A stretch of 64,000 nt of DNA. Origin: Anthonomus grandis grandis (lineage: Eukaryota; Arthropoda; Insecta; Coleoptera; Curculionidae). The stretch spans positions 31,945,690 through 32,009,689 of the forward strand of contig NC_065549.1 in the NCBI RefSeq assembly GCF_022605725.1. The letters are read 5' to 3'. Under the pieces are notes generated by a model. The model ran no database searches. It was not told the origin of the DNA and saw only the letters and a list, made by a program, of their open reading frames with translations. The translations under genes were made by a program, and so were the position numbers. Positions 10,608-20,728 of this stretch are shown in pieces (within the stretch, counting starts at the first letter, position 1; each line of letters starts with the position of its first letter).

Positions 10608-11164
10608 CCTACTATATCCGAAAAAAAAACGAAGAAAACAGAAGAAATTAAATGAATTTAGAAGAAAATTTCAAGGCAAGAAACGGAGTCTCAAGACCGA
10701 CTTTAGACCGACTATAAGAAAACTTGCGTATCCAATACAAGCAACAATTAAAAAACTCCAATGAATGAACTTGTGACACCCTGTTAAAATTAATATAAAA
10801 ATGAAACCTATTGGAAAAAAGGATGTGCACTGTTTACCTTTAGATATAATCCTGCAAAAGAATTCAACTTGAAAAACGACCTGTGTTGATTTAAACGATA
10901 ATTCATAAATTCTTGTTAAGAAAATGCGATGAAATGTTTGCGATCGATATTTAAACTATCTGCAAACCAACTAAAGATGAAATGAATAATGCAATGTATT
11001 TTTGAAATTGAAAAAGAGAAGAAAATTGATCAACTAATTAATTGTACTTTTTAAGCCTATATGATTGAATTAACTGGGCGGTTTATTCTATAAAATTATA
11101 AGTTAATTTTCAAAAGGCCAAAGTGTGAATAGCAAAAAATGCGGTTCGAAGTGACCAAAAATAA
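10608..11164 (-). other. BEL/Pao 5' leader with candidate primer-binding site
   Basis: This is the untranslated leader between the 5' LTR and the gag start. Six bases inside the LTR edge the element strand reads TGGTCACTTCGAACCGC (11142-11158). It begins with TGG as a primer-binding site should and resembles the complement of a tRNA-Tyr 3' end with one extra base. The tRNA identity is a guess. The rest shows no motif. Confidence 0.5.
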
Positions 11165-11631
11165 TGTTGATTAATTGCGCTGAGTTCAAATAAAAAGATA
11201 AAATTAAAAAGTTGGTTAACTCACGATGAAAAAAAAGGAAAAAAAAAAGGTAATTTAGTGGACTGTAAACACTTAATGAGATTAACTAAAAACCTGGAAA
11301 AAGCTGTTGTGAGACCTTACCTTTTATTATCGGTGGCCGAGATTTTCGAATTATCTACACTTTCACGCTAGCGATTTTTCGGTGTTGAGTCGCGACTCTA
11401 AACTGTTTGACGATTAGAGCTCGAATGTATCGCGCACTGTTTAAGGCCTCAAAACGAGGAGTTTTGAGAGAAATTCAAGAAAAAAAAATTATTTAAACAA
11501 ATGAAATACTTCCTTAACAAGGTGAGTCAACCAAAGGCATTAAATTTAACTAAAGAAAAATACCGAGTGATAAAAGAACATGAATTAATATGAACTAAAT
11601 AAACTAAATGAAAATTAATGAAAACTTAACA
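11165..11631 (-). repeat. BEL/Pao 5' LTR
   Basis: 467 bp, TG...CA, nearly identical to 5053-5514. It should carry the element promoter. On the plus strand it follows the truncated DIRS RT; the last five codons of that open frame (to 11615) come from this LTR and not from DIRS. Confidence 0.93.
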
Positions 11632-11636
11632 CATAC

Positions 11637-12592
11637 CTCCAACCATAATCAAAAGCCGGACAAACAGATACAATGTAGCCTACCAGTTTTGCAAATTCGC
11701 GTATTTTAAATTTAGTTTTATATTTGAAAAATTGAAAATGTTTCAGAGCTTTAGTTAGTTTTTCCTGGGGTAAACGTATTTGCATTGATTTACTGTCCCA
11801 TATAAATCCTAAAAATTTGCCTTCATATGAGGGACTGAGACTACACTTTTTATAGTTTATAATAAATCCCAGGGATAAAAGGGTTTTAATTGTTATATTA
11901 ACTTTTTTTCTGCATTCTAATAGATTATAACCCAAAAGAGAAAAATCGTCTAAATAATTAATTGACAAGAATCCATTTAACCTTAAAAAATTTACCACCG
12001 GTTTTAGTATTTTACAGAAAACATATGGGGCCGAACTCAGCCCAAAAGGCAGGCAATTAAATTCATATAGTTGACCTTTATGCTCAAACCGTAAAAAATT
12101 TTTGCTGTCAAGGTGAACTGGAATTAGGAAATATGCGTCCTTAAGATCTATGGAACACATATAGCAGTCTTTTGAAATTAGATCTTTGACTGATTTATAA
12201 TTTTCTAGCTTAAAGTGTTTTGTATTTATAAAAGTATTTAAGCCTTTTAAGTTTAAAACAAAACGATATTCTTTATTTGGTTTTTTAGTCAAGAAAAAGG
12301 GAGATAAATATTGACCTCTTTTTCTGGCACATGGTGATATGGCACCTATTTTCAAAAGCCTGCGTAGCTCGTTCATAATAAGCAATTCTTGAGATCGTGA
12401 CCTATTAACATGTTTAGGTAAAGTAGATTGGACTGGCCTTTCTGAGAATGTTTTTTTGTAACCCCTGACCCATTCAAGGATAAGTGGGTCATTGGTTAAT
12501 TTTTGCCAGCAATAATAAAAATCTTTAATTCTACCAGTATAATTTTTAGATGACGCATTTACCTCTATTTCTTGTAAGATCTCTGATGCCAA
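11637..12592 (-). CDS. DIRS reverse transcriptase (5' part of split gene)
   Basis: This is the reverse transcriptase of the DIRS element. Starting from ATG at 12592 it overlaps the end of gag by 28 bases, a usual DIRS arrangement. Motifs in order are FFLTKKPNKEYRFVLNLKGLN, the first catalytic Asp in CSIDLKDAYFLIPV, LPFGLSSAPYVFCK, and the catalytic SINYLDDFSLLG. The thumb region follows (KKCSLSPSYEGKFLGFIWD), reaching FDYGWRY at the insertion point. The RT core is uninterrupted; the gene is cut by the BEL element at 11636 and continues at 5047. Confidence 0.92.
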
Positions 12593-12899
12593 TTCTGGCG
12601 TTTCTGGTTGTTCTGGAACCTCTCTGCTTTTTTCTCTCTGTAGTTGGGGCGCTCGTTGTAACGTTTCATCTTGGAGTGTTGGGGTTGTCGGCGGTATAAA
12701 AAATTCTCAGTAGCAACCTTGTAGTTTGAAGATCGTGGGATCTGTTTTTTCCCGGTTTTGGCAGGAACTGCTAGCTCCGAGTAGACTTTTTTGAGATTTT
12801 GTGCCGTTTTACACTTCTCACCAAAGTCTTCTCCAAACAAACACTTATCGGTTTTTTGAGCTTTCAGCCACTTTCTGCACTTCTTGGTTAAATAACGGG
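12565..12899 (-). pseudogene. DIRS gag, C-terminal part
   Basis: This is the basic C-terminal end of gag: KCLFGEDFGEKCKTAQ, a block conserved near the end of DIRS gag proteins, then a Lys/Arg/Gln/Asn-rich tail. It overlaps the RT start by 28 bases. Just upstream (12843-12863) a run of A on the coding strand marks a one-base frameshift. The preceding 15 codons (reading YPLFNQEVQKVAE) are in another frame and connect across the 12904-14489 insert to the upstream gag half. Residues read upstream of 12899 in the open frame belong to the insert. Confidence 0.75.
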
Positions 12900-12903
12900 T
12901 ATA

Positions 12904-14489
12904 AAGTCTGCCCAACCAATCTGTAGCTAAGCGGTGTCGGTGCGGGGAACGTCGTTGTAGACTAGACCCGCCTCATTTCATTTCATGAAATGGCCAGTGA
13001 CGTGCGAAATTTTATAAACCGATTACACAGATTTGAATGTATTAAATATTAAAAAATATGGTTTGGTTTTAATTTTAAAATAGGTATTTATAGGTAAGAT
13101 ATTAATTTGGAAATTAAGGTCTTCTAAAATATTTTATTTGTAAATATGTAATAAAAAAATGCTTTAGATATGATATATGTACATATGGTTCGTATATTTT
13201 CGTAACCCACCTTGATTACGCCTGACAGACAAGATTAGGGAAGTTTGAGATAAAAGAAAAGTAAAGAAAACACAAAATTTGTAATACACCTACTTAGTTT
13301 ATTCACTTAAAATAAGAGTGCCGTACTCGATGCCTGGATATCGCGAGGGAAAGAGCACGGCAGATAATCCGAATTATGCTGTTTAAACATATAACACCGA
13401 TTTCTTAGGTGTCTACGAAAGTAGTTACGAAGTTATTAGTAGCTTCTTCATCGCAAACCCTCAAAATTTGTACAAGAAGTATATAATCCTGATATTCGAT
13501 TTTTTTTAGTCGTCGTTCCGATTCCTATTACTTATATTTATAGACATTTTATATTCAAAATAACCAACATTAACTTTAAATCTTTTTTGTTTGTAAAGCA
13601 ATCGAGCTTTGTTTTATTTTATTGAATATGATTTTTATTTATTACAACACTAGGTACATAATTTTTGAAATGTAGTGTCGCATAAATTATGATTTTATTT
13701 TAATGTCTTTTTTTCATAACTGTGCTTAGGCTTTATACTTCTCTTATTATCATTTTACTTACCTATAAACATTCGCAATCACTTCCCTTGCCTGGCTATG
13801 AATTGTCTTTCTATGAATAAAGTTATTCATTTTAACGTAAATAACACAAAAACTGTTGAAAATTATGAACTTTAACAACAAAGAAACAAATAACACAAAA
13901 CAACAACAATAATAGCAAATAAACTAAACTATGCTACACTACTCAAAAGTCATAGGTCATAAATTAAGTAGGTACCTAAAAATACAACAATAAAAACAGT
14001 TTAATAGCTCAAAAGTATTAACATACGCCGCCGCCACTGAATCCGCAAGAAATCGATATTATTCCGAAAATTACACAGAACCTGGTACGATGCGATCCAA
14101 TAAGATAGAGAAAGACAGAGAGCTGCATAAAAATAATAAATTAATGGCCGCGATGTCATCAACCAATCACCTGTCCCCAAACAGCGAGATGCTTCCGCGA
14201 AAGCATGACGTTGCCGGCTTTATAAGTTTTATTAGAAATTTTGGATAAATGTTAGTCTAAATATTGGATTTTATAATATGAAAAACATTAGTTTTAAATA
14301 GCAAATAGAACTTACAAATATGGTTAAAACTGCATTACATTATTTATTATCTTTTTTATGATTAAATAGCTTAATTTTACCATTATATTTACTTTTTATT
14401 CAATACTATTTCATTTTTGCAGTAAGACGTGACAACGCTTTAAAATTTCGCCCGCATTCTTTTCGTAGACACAGATCCGACGGTCAAAC
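12904..14489. mobile_element. 1.59-kb non-coding insertion in DIRS gag
   Basis: This segment separates the two halves of gag and has no coding frame or recognised domain. It is flanked by TATA on both sides (12900-12903 and 14490-14493), and removing it with one TATA restores gag coding continuity. Its ends are weakly similar when inverted: AGTCTGCCC..ATCTGTAG at the left, and AGTTTGACC..ATCTGTGTC reading inward from the right. It is probably a non-autonomous DNA transposon of unassigned family. A GC-richer block lies at 14030-14225. Confidence 0.65.
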
Positions 14490-14517
14490 TATACTTGATG
14501 TCTGCGATGTTTGGAAA

Positions 14518-15077
14518 TTAGGTGGTGTACCTCACAAAAAATTTTTTCAACATTGCTACCATTGGGGATAACTCTTTTCTTACATTTGTAGGGGTTTCAT
14601 CGGAGATTAGAGTGGATAAAACTTTACCAACCACGCTTAATCCTCTCCCTACCTTATCTTGGAGGCTACTTAATATAGCATCTTTTTCATTATCTATGGG
14701 AGAAAGTAATCCCTCGGTCTCGATATTTAATTTAGGTGCAGTTAAAAAGTCGCAATTTTCGGGAATTTTCCAATTTTCAATTACTTTTTCTCTTGTTTCT
14801 TTATCTAACCCATTTATGACATAACTTTTCCATCTACAGTCTATATCATCTTGTAGTGGAGGAGCCCGAGAAGTATCTACTGACGGCTCCTCGCCCAATA
14901 ACTTTGACATACTTTTATTATCGAGTGGTAATATATGTAAAATACTCTCCTGCGGCCACTGGGGCTGTAAGGGTTCATCTTTACTACTAGAAGTGCTAAT
15001 GCGGCGCGGGCGTGCAATTATTCTTCGCCTGGGCGGGGTTACGTGACGAGGTCCCTCTGTCTCGCTTTCAGAGCCAC
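14518..15077 (-). pseudogene. DIRS gag, exon 2 (N-terminal and central part)
   Basis: The exon starts after a splice acceptor (pyrimidine-rich tract and CAAG at 15078-15081) with GSESETEGPR. It continues with an Arg/Pro-rich stretch (PPRRIIARPRR), then WPQESILHILPLD, and a conserved gag core (CRWKSYVINGLDKETREKVI, LSSLQDKVGRGLSVVGKVL). The frame meets a stop at 14518-14520. A one-base loss in a T-run near 14533 explains this, since the next frame continues with EVHHLISKHRRHQ up to the insert at 14489. The gag protein packages the element RNA. The family call follows from context and from the GEDFGEKCK block downstream. Confidence 0.8.
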
Positions 15078-15449
15078 CTTGTGAAACAGAGAAATATATT
15101 TTAGATAAATGCCTGAATTTGCATAAACAAATTACTGTACTATTTGCATTATCTTTCGCCCCATTCTTCTTTTGAATACTTCTGCATAAACAAAAGTACT
15201 TTTGGAAAAGCAGACAAAAATCGCTAAGCGAATATTTGATATTTTATATCATACGAGTATTAGGGCTTTAGCATTTTGCATAAACAAAATACTATGTGCG
15301 TGGTACTTACCATTACACTATAATACTAGGTATGTATTTACTTTTGCATAAACAAAAGTATGTCTAATTTTATATCTCACGATAATTCCTTTGTAAGCTT
15401 CCCCCGTAGGTAAACAACGTAATTTATCAATAATATTATACATACTTAC
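15078..15449 (-). other. GT-AG intron in DIRS gag
   Basis: On the minus strand a strong donor (ACA/GTAAGTATG, GT at 15449-15448) follows 33 codons plus one base from the gag ATG. A strong acceptor (TTTCTCTGTTTCACAAG, AG at 15079-15078) precedes exon 2. Joining them keeps the frame: one base plus two make a Ser codon between Asn and Gly. The intron is 372 bp and contains stops. It also holds four copies of TGCATAAACAAAA or near versions (about 15120, 15184, 15277 and 15344). Confidence 0.8.
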
Positions 15450-15549
15450 TGTTTTCGGTTAAAGATGATCCCTGCTCAATCAATTCATATAATTTTCTTA
15501 ATTTCTTTTTTATTCGACGGTATTTTTCATTGCTTAAACGCTTAGGCAT
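15450..15549 (-). CDS. DIRS gag, exon 1
   Basis: This is a short first exon of 33 codons and one base from the ATG at 15549. It encodes a highly basic start (MPKRLSNEKYRRIKKK) followed by LYELIEQGSSLTEN. Upstream lie about 85 bases of leader and then the right terminal repeat, so it is the first coding ATG of the element. The basic start and helix-forming Leu/Lys/Arg pattern suggest a nucleic-acid-binding or oligomerising arm of gag. It was found through its splice donor. Confidence 0.78.
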
Positions 15550-15633
15550 GTTTAAATATCAATCTTTCCACGCACACAAACACTGATTCACGGAAATTAT
15601 TCGCCTCGACCGAACGTGTGACCGCTATCGCAC

Positions 15634-15773
15634 TTAAAAACGTAATGCATAGAAGGAAGGCAGGTACTAAGGGATCAGGCGATTAGACATTTTGGTGTAA
15701 ATTCTTTGAAAAAAGTGGCCGAATTCGTACCAGAGACGTAACTACAGGGTGGTCTACGAGGACGTGGTTATGA
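15634..15773. repeat. DIRS right terminal repeat (5' end of element)
   Basis: Inverted match to 2650-2791, including CACCAAAATGTCTAAT and the TACCTGCCTTCCTTC block on the complementary strand. The outer 33 bases are also complementary to 2918-2950 in the internal complementary region. The limit at 15773 is set where that match ends (GTGGTTATGA). Confidence 0.88.
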
Positions 15774-16789
15774 ACATTTAAATTGGGGAATTAAATAAAC
15801 TTAATATAATTCTGAAACGTTTTGTATTGTATTTTCAGTATATGGTATAACTATAATATGTGCATGCATTTTCTTAATTATTTTTTTTTTATAATTTATA
15901 ATTTAAGACGGTAACTGTAACATGCATATGCATAAATGCAATTAAAATATAGAAAGACTTTAATTATCACAGTACTATAATAATATTCCAAAAAATATAT
16001 CCTTTGGTGTAACACTTTTAAAATAAAAAAAGTTTAATGTTTTGCTGAAGATGCTAATATCGTTAGCGATTTGGTAAAGTGGTAAAACTGTTTTTCTACT
16101 AATTAGTGAAGAATAGATAAGTCTGTTCTATTCTATAATAATGAATATACATATACACATGTTTCATTATTTATGATGCAGTATTTTTTTAAACAATAAA
16201 AATTAGTTAAAAGAATAAAACAGAAAGATTACAGCTAAATTTAAAATAGCAGCAAATAGTCAACACAGATAGTCCGAAAAAATGTTATTCTTGTAATTAT
16301 TTTAAGTTATATTATAGAAATTAAATTTATTTGACTATTTATGTTAGTTTTTTAGTTTTTTTTCAATGTTTTATGCAAGTCTCTTAATTTTTCCTTTTGA
16401 ACCTCCATGGAATACCTATTTTAACTACAGCCTTAACAATTACCTTAATGAACATATTTCTGTTCCTAACACATGTCAAAACACTAAAATCTGTATCCTA
16501 CAAAAAACTACAACTACTAACTACTGTAACCAAGTTCACCTAAATCCGGTAGGTAATAAAACACGTAAAATTTAAGCACTCGTCCAAAATCTCAATTATT
16601 GATGTAAAACAAAACAAAATTAATCAGCAACAACAACTATTCAGCCATATTGAAATTCACGTGTTCATGTTGAGCATGGATTGCACTGTTGCCGTACTTA
16701 ATTATAATTTTAGAAATACTAGAGAATTCGACACAAGCTATCCCATATTTTTGCATTCATTTAGACGGAAATGGAAGAATGTTTTCTCT
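15774..16789. other. AT-rich intergenic sequence
   Basis: Nothing recognised. A 69-codon open frame at 16366-16575 (+) has no motif and is probably chance. Confidence 0.6.
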
Positions 16790-17010
16790 TGACTGCTCTG
16801 ATAATTAAATACATTTAGCATTGAGAAAGATTAGTATTGTGGCGCCACCTTAGCTCACCTTTTATAAGGGAAGAGAGAGACACCGAAATACAATATATAC
16901 AGATTAAAGAGAGCAACAACAATAGGATAAAAATTTCTATCTAGTTGCAGTCTCTTTGGTTGTCTCTGGAGCAACTGACTCCTATTTTTACCCCTCTTAA
17001 TAGCCAAAAA
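16790..17010. repeat. dispersed short repeat, copy 2 (inverted relative to copy 1)
   Basis: Carries the reverse complements of the blocks at 2225-2445 (GGCGCCACCTTAGCTCACCTTTT, AAGAGAGAGACACCGA, GCAGTCTCTTTGGTTGTCTC). The pair brackets the DIRS element at about 14 kb spacing. The copies are too diverged to be recent terminal repeats of one element. Confidence 0.55.
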
Positions 17011-18431
17011 TAAATCCCTTAAACTTAAATAATCGTATGATGGTTTCCACGAAGTATAATAAATTATGTTTTTGTTAGGCTTAAAGTTGGCCTATAAGAA
17101 ATTGTCTTATTGGTCGGTTATTAGCCGGCTTTTAAATTGAAAATCCAACCCTTAGACTCATCTATTCATGACATATGAAATAATTTATATTTTAATCAGA
17201 CCCACGTATCTAATTTTTTAAATCTCTTATAAGTAGGGACAAAAAAGTTTTTTATTCCCAATATTGTATGTCTTTTACTTATTCCTATTTTTCTCAATTT
17301 CATAATTTTATCAACATAATTACATAATAAGGAGCGAAAGAAGGTAATTTTTGAGTAGTGTGAATCTGGTACTTATTTATAAAAAAAGAAGAAAAGCAAT
17401 TCAGACAAACCATATAATACCCGCTCTGAAACGACTTTTAAATGTATAAATCAGTTTTTAATAATTAAATATTCCGCTCGATTTATCAAATTTTATTTCG
17501 CACTAAATATTATTCTACTTAGTTTATAATTTAAAAACCGTAAGAAAAATTAAAATTTTTAACGTTTAATTTGTATGCACTAGACCCGAAAATGACTTTT
17601 GACCCTGCCAAATGATTTTGTTTCAACTTTTTAGGAATACGCTGTTATCGTATCACCTGAGAGATAAAAATGCTTAAAAGTAAACTCTCTATACGCGTGT
17701 TATAAAAAAAAATATATTTTATAAAATTAAAGTTGGTTATTAAGTTAGTAGATATTTAATAGTTTTCCTTATAACTCACTTTTAAACTTAAAACAAAAGT
17801 AGGTTAAACAGCCATTATTAAGCCAAGTCCAAACCTTAAAATCCATAACTCTGATGTTTACTAGTGAAAATTTCTATTATTTAGGGCTTTCCCAAGGTAT
17901 TTCTTTAAAAGATTCTTTTTGTTCGAAGGTATTCGCTGGGGAATATTACAAGGCAAGGAAAAAACATTTCTTTTTTTGTTAAACTGGAACACAAAATAGT
18001 GTGAAAAAGTCCCTTTATTTAGAATCCGAGTTGTTTTAATTTTTAAATATACCTAAAGCGAATAATGCGTTTGTGAAAAAAGCATAATGATTTTTTATAT
18101 TCAACGAAAATATACATTATTTGTAATTAATAATAAGTAATCGTAATTTGATAGAAATAATTATTAAAATAATTTTATTCACTAGAAACGAAGAATTAGC
18201 AAACTTCTCTAATATTTAATAAAATTTTACTTTTTTATTGATGTTTAATACCAGACAAAGTTGTAAAGTTAGTAAGTTTTTGAAATACACTTTAAAACTT
18301 TGAAGTGATAGATTAATCAGGTTTATTAGTAGTTTATTATAAATTTTTGCTGCGTTATAAGAAAAAAATCTCTGAAACATGGCGGTATGATGAGGTGGAA
18401 TTGAAATCTTATTATTAAATCTAATATTAAA
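17011..18431. other. AT-rich intergenic sequence
   Basis: No gene, repeat or conserved motif recognised on either strand. Confidence 0.6.
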
Positions 18432-18851
18432 GTCAATGGGGAATTAAAAATGCTTCGGTTATCTTCCACTAAATTTATTTAAAAATTATTCATCCTACAT
18501 GTTTCAGACATATAACATGTCCATCATCAGGGATACAAATTGAAGGTTTTCGTCAATACACATAAAAAGCTATAGTGCCTCTGCCAAGGTCAAAAGGTTA
18601 AAACAACTACACAAACATTAAATTTACATGATTACAACACTACGATAATTGTTTTCATGCCACATGTTACAGACATATAACATGTCCATCATCAGAGATT
18701 CAAATTGAGGGTTTTTATCAATACATATAAAAAGCTGTAGTGCCTCTGGCAAGATTAGAAATATATATTATATGTCTGAAACATGTAGGATGAATATTTT
18801 TTAAATAAATTTAGTGTAGGATGACCGAAGCATTTTTAGTTACCCATTGAC
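18432..18851. mobile_element. 420-bp MITE with ~80-bp inverted repeats
   Basis: The left arm 18432-18514 and right arm 18768-18851 are inverted copies over about 80 bp, with shared cores ATGCTTCGGT and ATTCATCCTACATGTTTCAG. Inside there is a direct duplication (CAGACATATAACATGTCCATCATCAG at 18505-18530 and 18669-18694, each followed by similar sequence). There is no coding capacity. No clear target duplication was seen outside GTCAATGGG, which is itself part of the arms. Confidence 0.8.
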
Positions 18852-19535
18852 CAATTAACTCCACTGCAAGTATGGACTACTTCTTCAACTAATATTAAAG
18901 GTTTTTTTTTGGCACTGGTTAAACCAACTGGCCAATATTAAGTTAAAATTATTATTACAAAAATTTTGTTTCTCTTTAAAGGAGAAATATAGTTCCCTTT
19001 CTATTTTGATTAAAAATACGGCAAAATTCCAGAGTCCGAGCAGGTCTATTTTTAGTTATCCAATATTCCGGTACAAATGAAATGCATGATCCAATTTTTT
19101 AAGTCCATAGATAGACTTCACGCAACTATTTAAAATTTTTTAAATACCCACCCTGCTTCCAAATTAAAAAAAAAATCGTCTCCATTATAGTCGATGTAAT
19201 AAAACCAATCATAAGTTTGCATAACGTTGCATATCAGGAAACGCTTGCAGCTTGCAATACCAAAGCGAATTAAAAATATGTGTAATATATATTATAAATA
19301 GTAAAAGTCCCAAAATAGAACGCAATTAATACTTATTGTTAAGACTGCCCTTTATCGAAAAAAATGTATATGATTTTAAAGCAAATATAAACCAATATTA
19401 AAACCGTAGTATTTAAGTTTTGCACATAACAAATCATGGTTGATGGTGTTAAACGCTTTAAAAAAATCTAACACCAATACGCTATTTATATTTTTATCCC
19501 TAAATTTATCCCTATCATTTTTACATCTAAATTTA

Positions 19536-20728
19536 CAGGGTGTTTCAGAACTATGGGATCAAACTTTTAGGGGTTGTTCCAAGAAAACTTTTGTCAAGAA
19601 AAGTTTTGGCCAAGAAACTGCTTCACCTCTGGCAATCCAACGATGCCCAAACCGCTGAGCCAAATACTCGCGTACTTGTACAGCAAAGTGAGCCAGCGCT
19701 CCATCATGCTGACACCACATTTGCTATCTAGCGTTTAGTGGAACATTTTCAAGGACTTCTGGGAAAACTTCCTCCAAGAAACGCAGATAAACAGGTCCTG
19801 TTAACCGTTCCGGTAGAAGGTATGGCCAAATTAAATAATCATCAACAATGCCTGCCCATACGTTGACAGACCAACGATTCTGATGTTTTCTTGGAAAAAT
19901 TGCATAAGGATATTCTTCGTCTCAAACATGGCTATTCCTACTATTAAAAATACCATCTCTTGTGAAAGAGGCTTCATCGGTCCACAAAACATATCGTAAA
20001 AAATTTGGTTCTGCAATAATGGGATCCAGAAGCCATCGACAAAATTGAACTCGGCTACAGTCATACATTGAACTTTCTGGAAGTGGTAAGGATGGAGTTG
20101 TTGCTCGTGTAGTACGCGCCAGACAGAAGCGTTACTCGTATTCATATTCTTAGCGACGTCACGTGTGCTATTTGATGGTTCATCGGCAACTCGCTGAAGC
20201 ATCTCTTCTTCAAATTCGACCGTTCTTATGGTTCGAGCAATACCAGTATCATGCATCTTGGTCTTAAACATGCCTGTCTCAGCAAGCCGCCGATGAACCG
20301 CAATAAACTTTTTGTATCCAGGATGCTGTCGTTCGGGATAACGTTCATGATACAACCGCGATGCTGCTCGTGCATTGCAGTTTGTTGCTCCCTATGCCGA
20401 ATGCATATCCGCCAATTCTTGATTGTTTTTCCATTAGCAATAAATGTTTAAAAATTGTAAGCTATAACATTTTTAAACATGACATTGAGAATTAACATTA
20501 ATAAGCGTTGATTTTAAACAATTGTTGTTATGGTATCATGTACAAAAGGTAAATAAATGCAGCAGATCCTATTTAGGTAACTAATGTTTTTTTATAAATT
20601 TTAACGCGTCTTAGGGCCGTAGTGGCGTAGTGACGCATTTTCGGACATGGGTTTCTATACTCAAATGGGTTCTTCTGTTGCACTGAGCAACCCCCAGAAG
20701 TTTGATCCTATAGGTCTGAAACACCCTG
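19536..20728 (-). mobile_element. mariner-like transposon, internally deleted
   Basis: Inverted ends: CAGGGTGTTTCAGAACTATGG at left; reverse complement of the right end CAGGGTGTTTCAGACCTATAG. They match for about 40 bp and are flanked by TA (19534-19535 and 20729-20730). Length is 1193 bp. The transposase on the minus strand lacks the part holding its third catalytic Asp, so sequence runs from the second Asp region nearly straight into the terminal repeat. Confidence 0.88.
19590..20440 (-). pseudogene. mariner-like transposase, C-terminally deleted
   Basis: The N-terminal part is well conserved: YHERYPERQHPGYKKF helix-turn-helix, then LHPYHFQKVQCM. The open frame at 20355-19831 covers it. 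Two frame changes follow, then RLTGPVYLRFLEEVFPEVL, a stop replacing Arg, and the second Asp in MWCQHDGALAHFAVQVREYL. After WIARGEAVSWP the usual RSPDLTPLDFFLWG block is missing and the terminal repeat begins. It is related in layout to, but distinct from, the DD41D relic at 518. It cannot be active. Confidence 0.85.

Larger units (their letters stand above)
5053..11631 (-). mobile_element. BEL/Pao LTR retrotransposon nested in the DIRS element
   Basis: Two direct long terminal repeats (5053-5514 and 11165-11631), each starting TG and ending CA, enclose a gag-pol reading on the minus strand. The 5-bp direct duplication CATAC flanks the element (5048-5052 and 11632-11636). It interrupts the DIRS gene between RT and RNase H, and bringing the flanks together at one CATAC copy puts both halves in one frame. 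The family call rests on the aspartic protease, YVDD reverse transcriptase, Pao-type RNase H and BEL-type integrase. Frameshifts in pol mean this copy is not autonomous. Confidence 0.95.
2597..15773 (-). mobile_element. DIRS-group tyrosine-recombinase retrotransposon (split by two insertions)
   Basis: Reading on the minus strand from 15773 to 2597 there is gag with an intron, RT, RNase H, a methyltransferase-like linker and a tyrosine recombinase. The inverted terminal repeats match across 2650-2791 and 15634-15773. An internal region at 2843-2950 holds sequence complementary to both outer edges, which is the defining layout of DIRS elements. These copy through a circular intermediate and integrate by tyrosine recombinase, so no target duplication is expected. 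The BEL insertion (5053-11631) and the 1586-bp insert (12904-14489) account for 8.2 kb; the native element is about 5.0 kb. Frameshifts and at least one stop show that the copy is dead. Confidence 0.93.

Noticed and set aside
12904..14489. Second intron in DIRS gag
   Set aside because: A GTATAG follows the upstream gag block, but no acceptor in the right phase or pyrimidine tract is found. Flanking TATA copies and frame continuity across them fit an insertion better.
15115..15362. CRISPR-like array
   Set aside because: Only four imperfect 13-base copies with unequal spacing, inside a eukaryotic intron.
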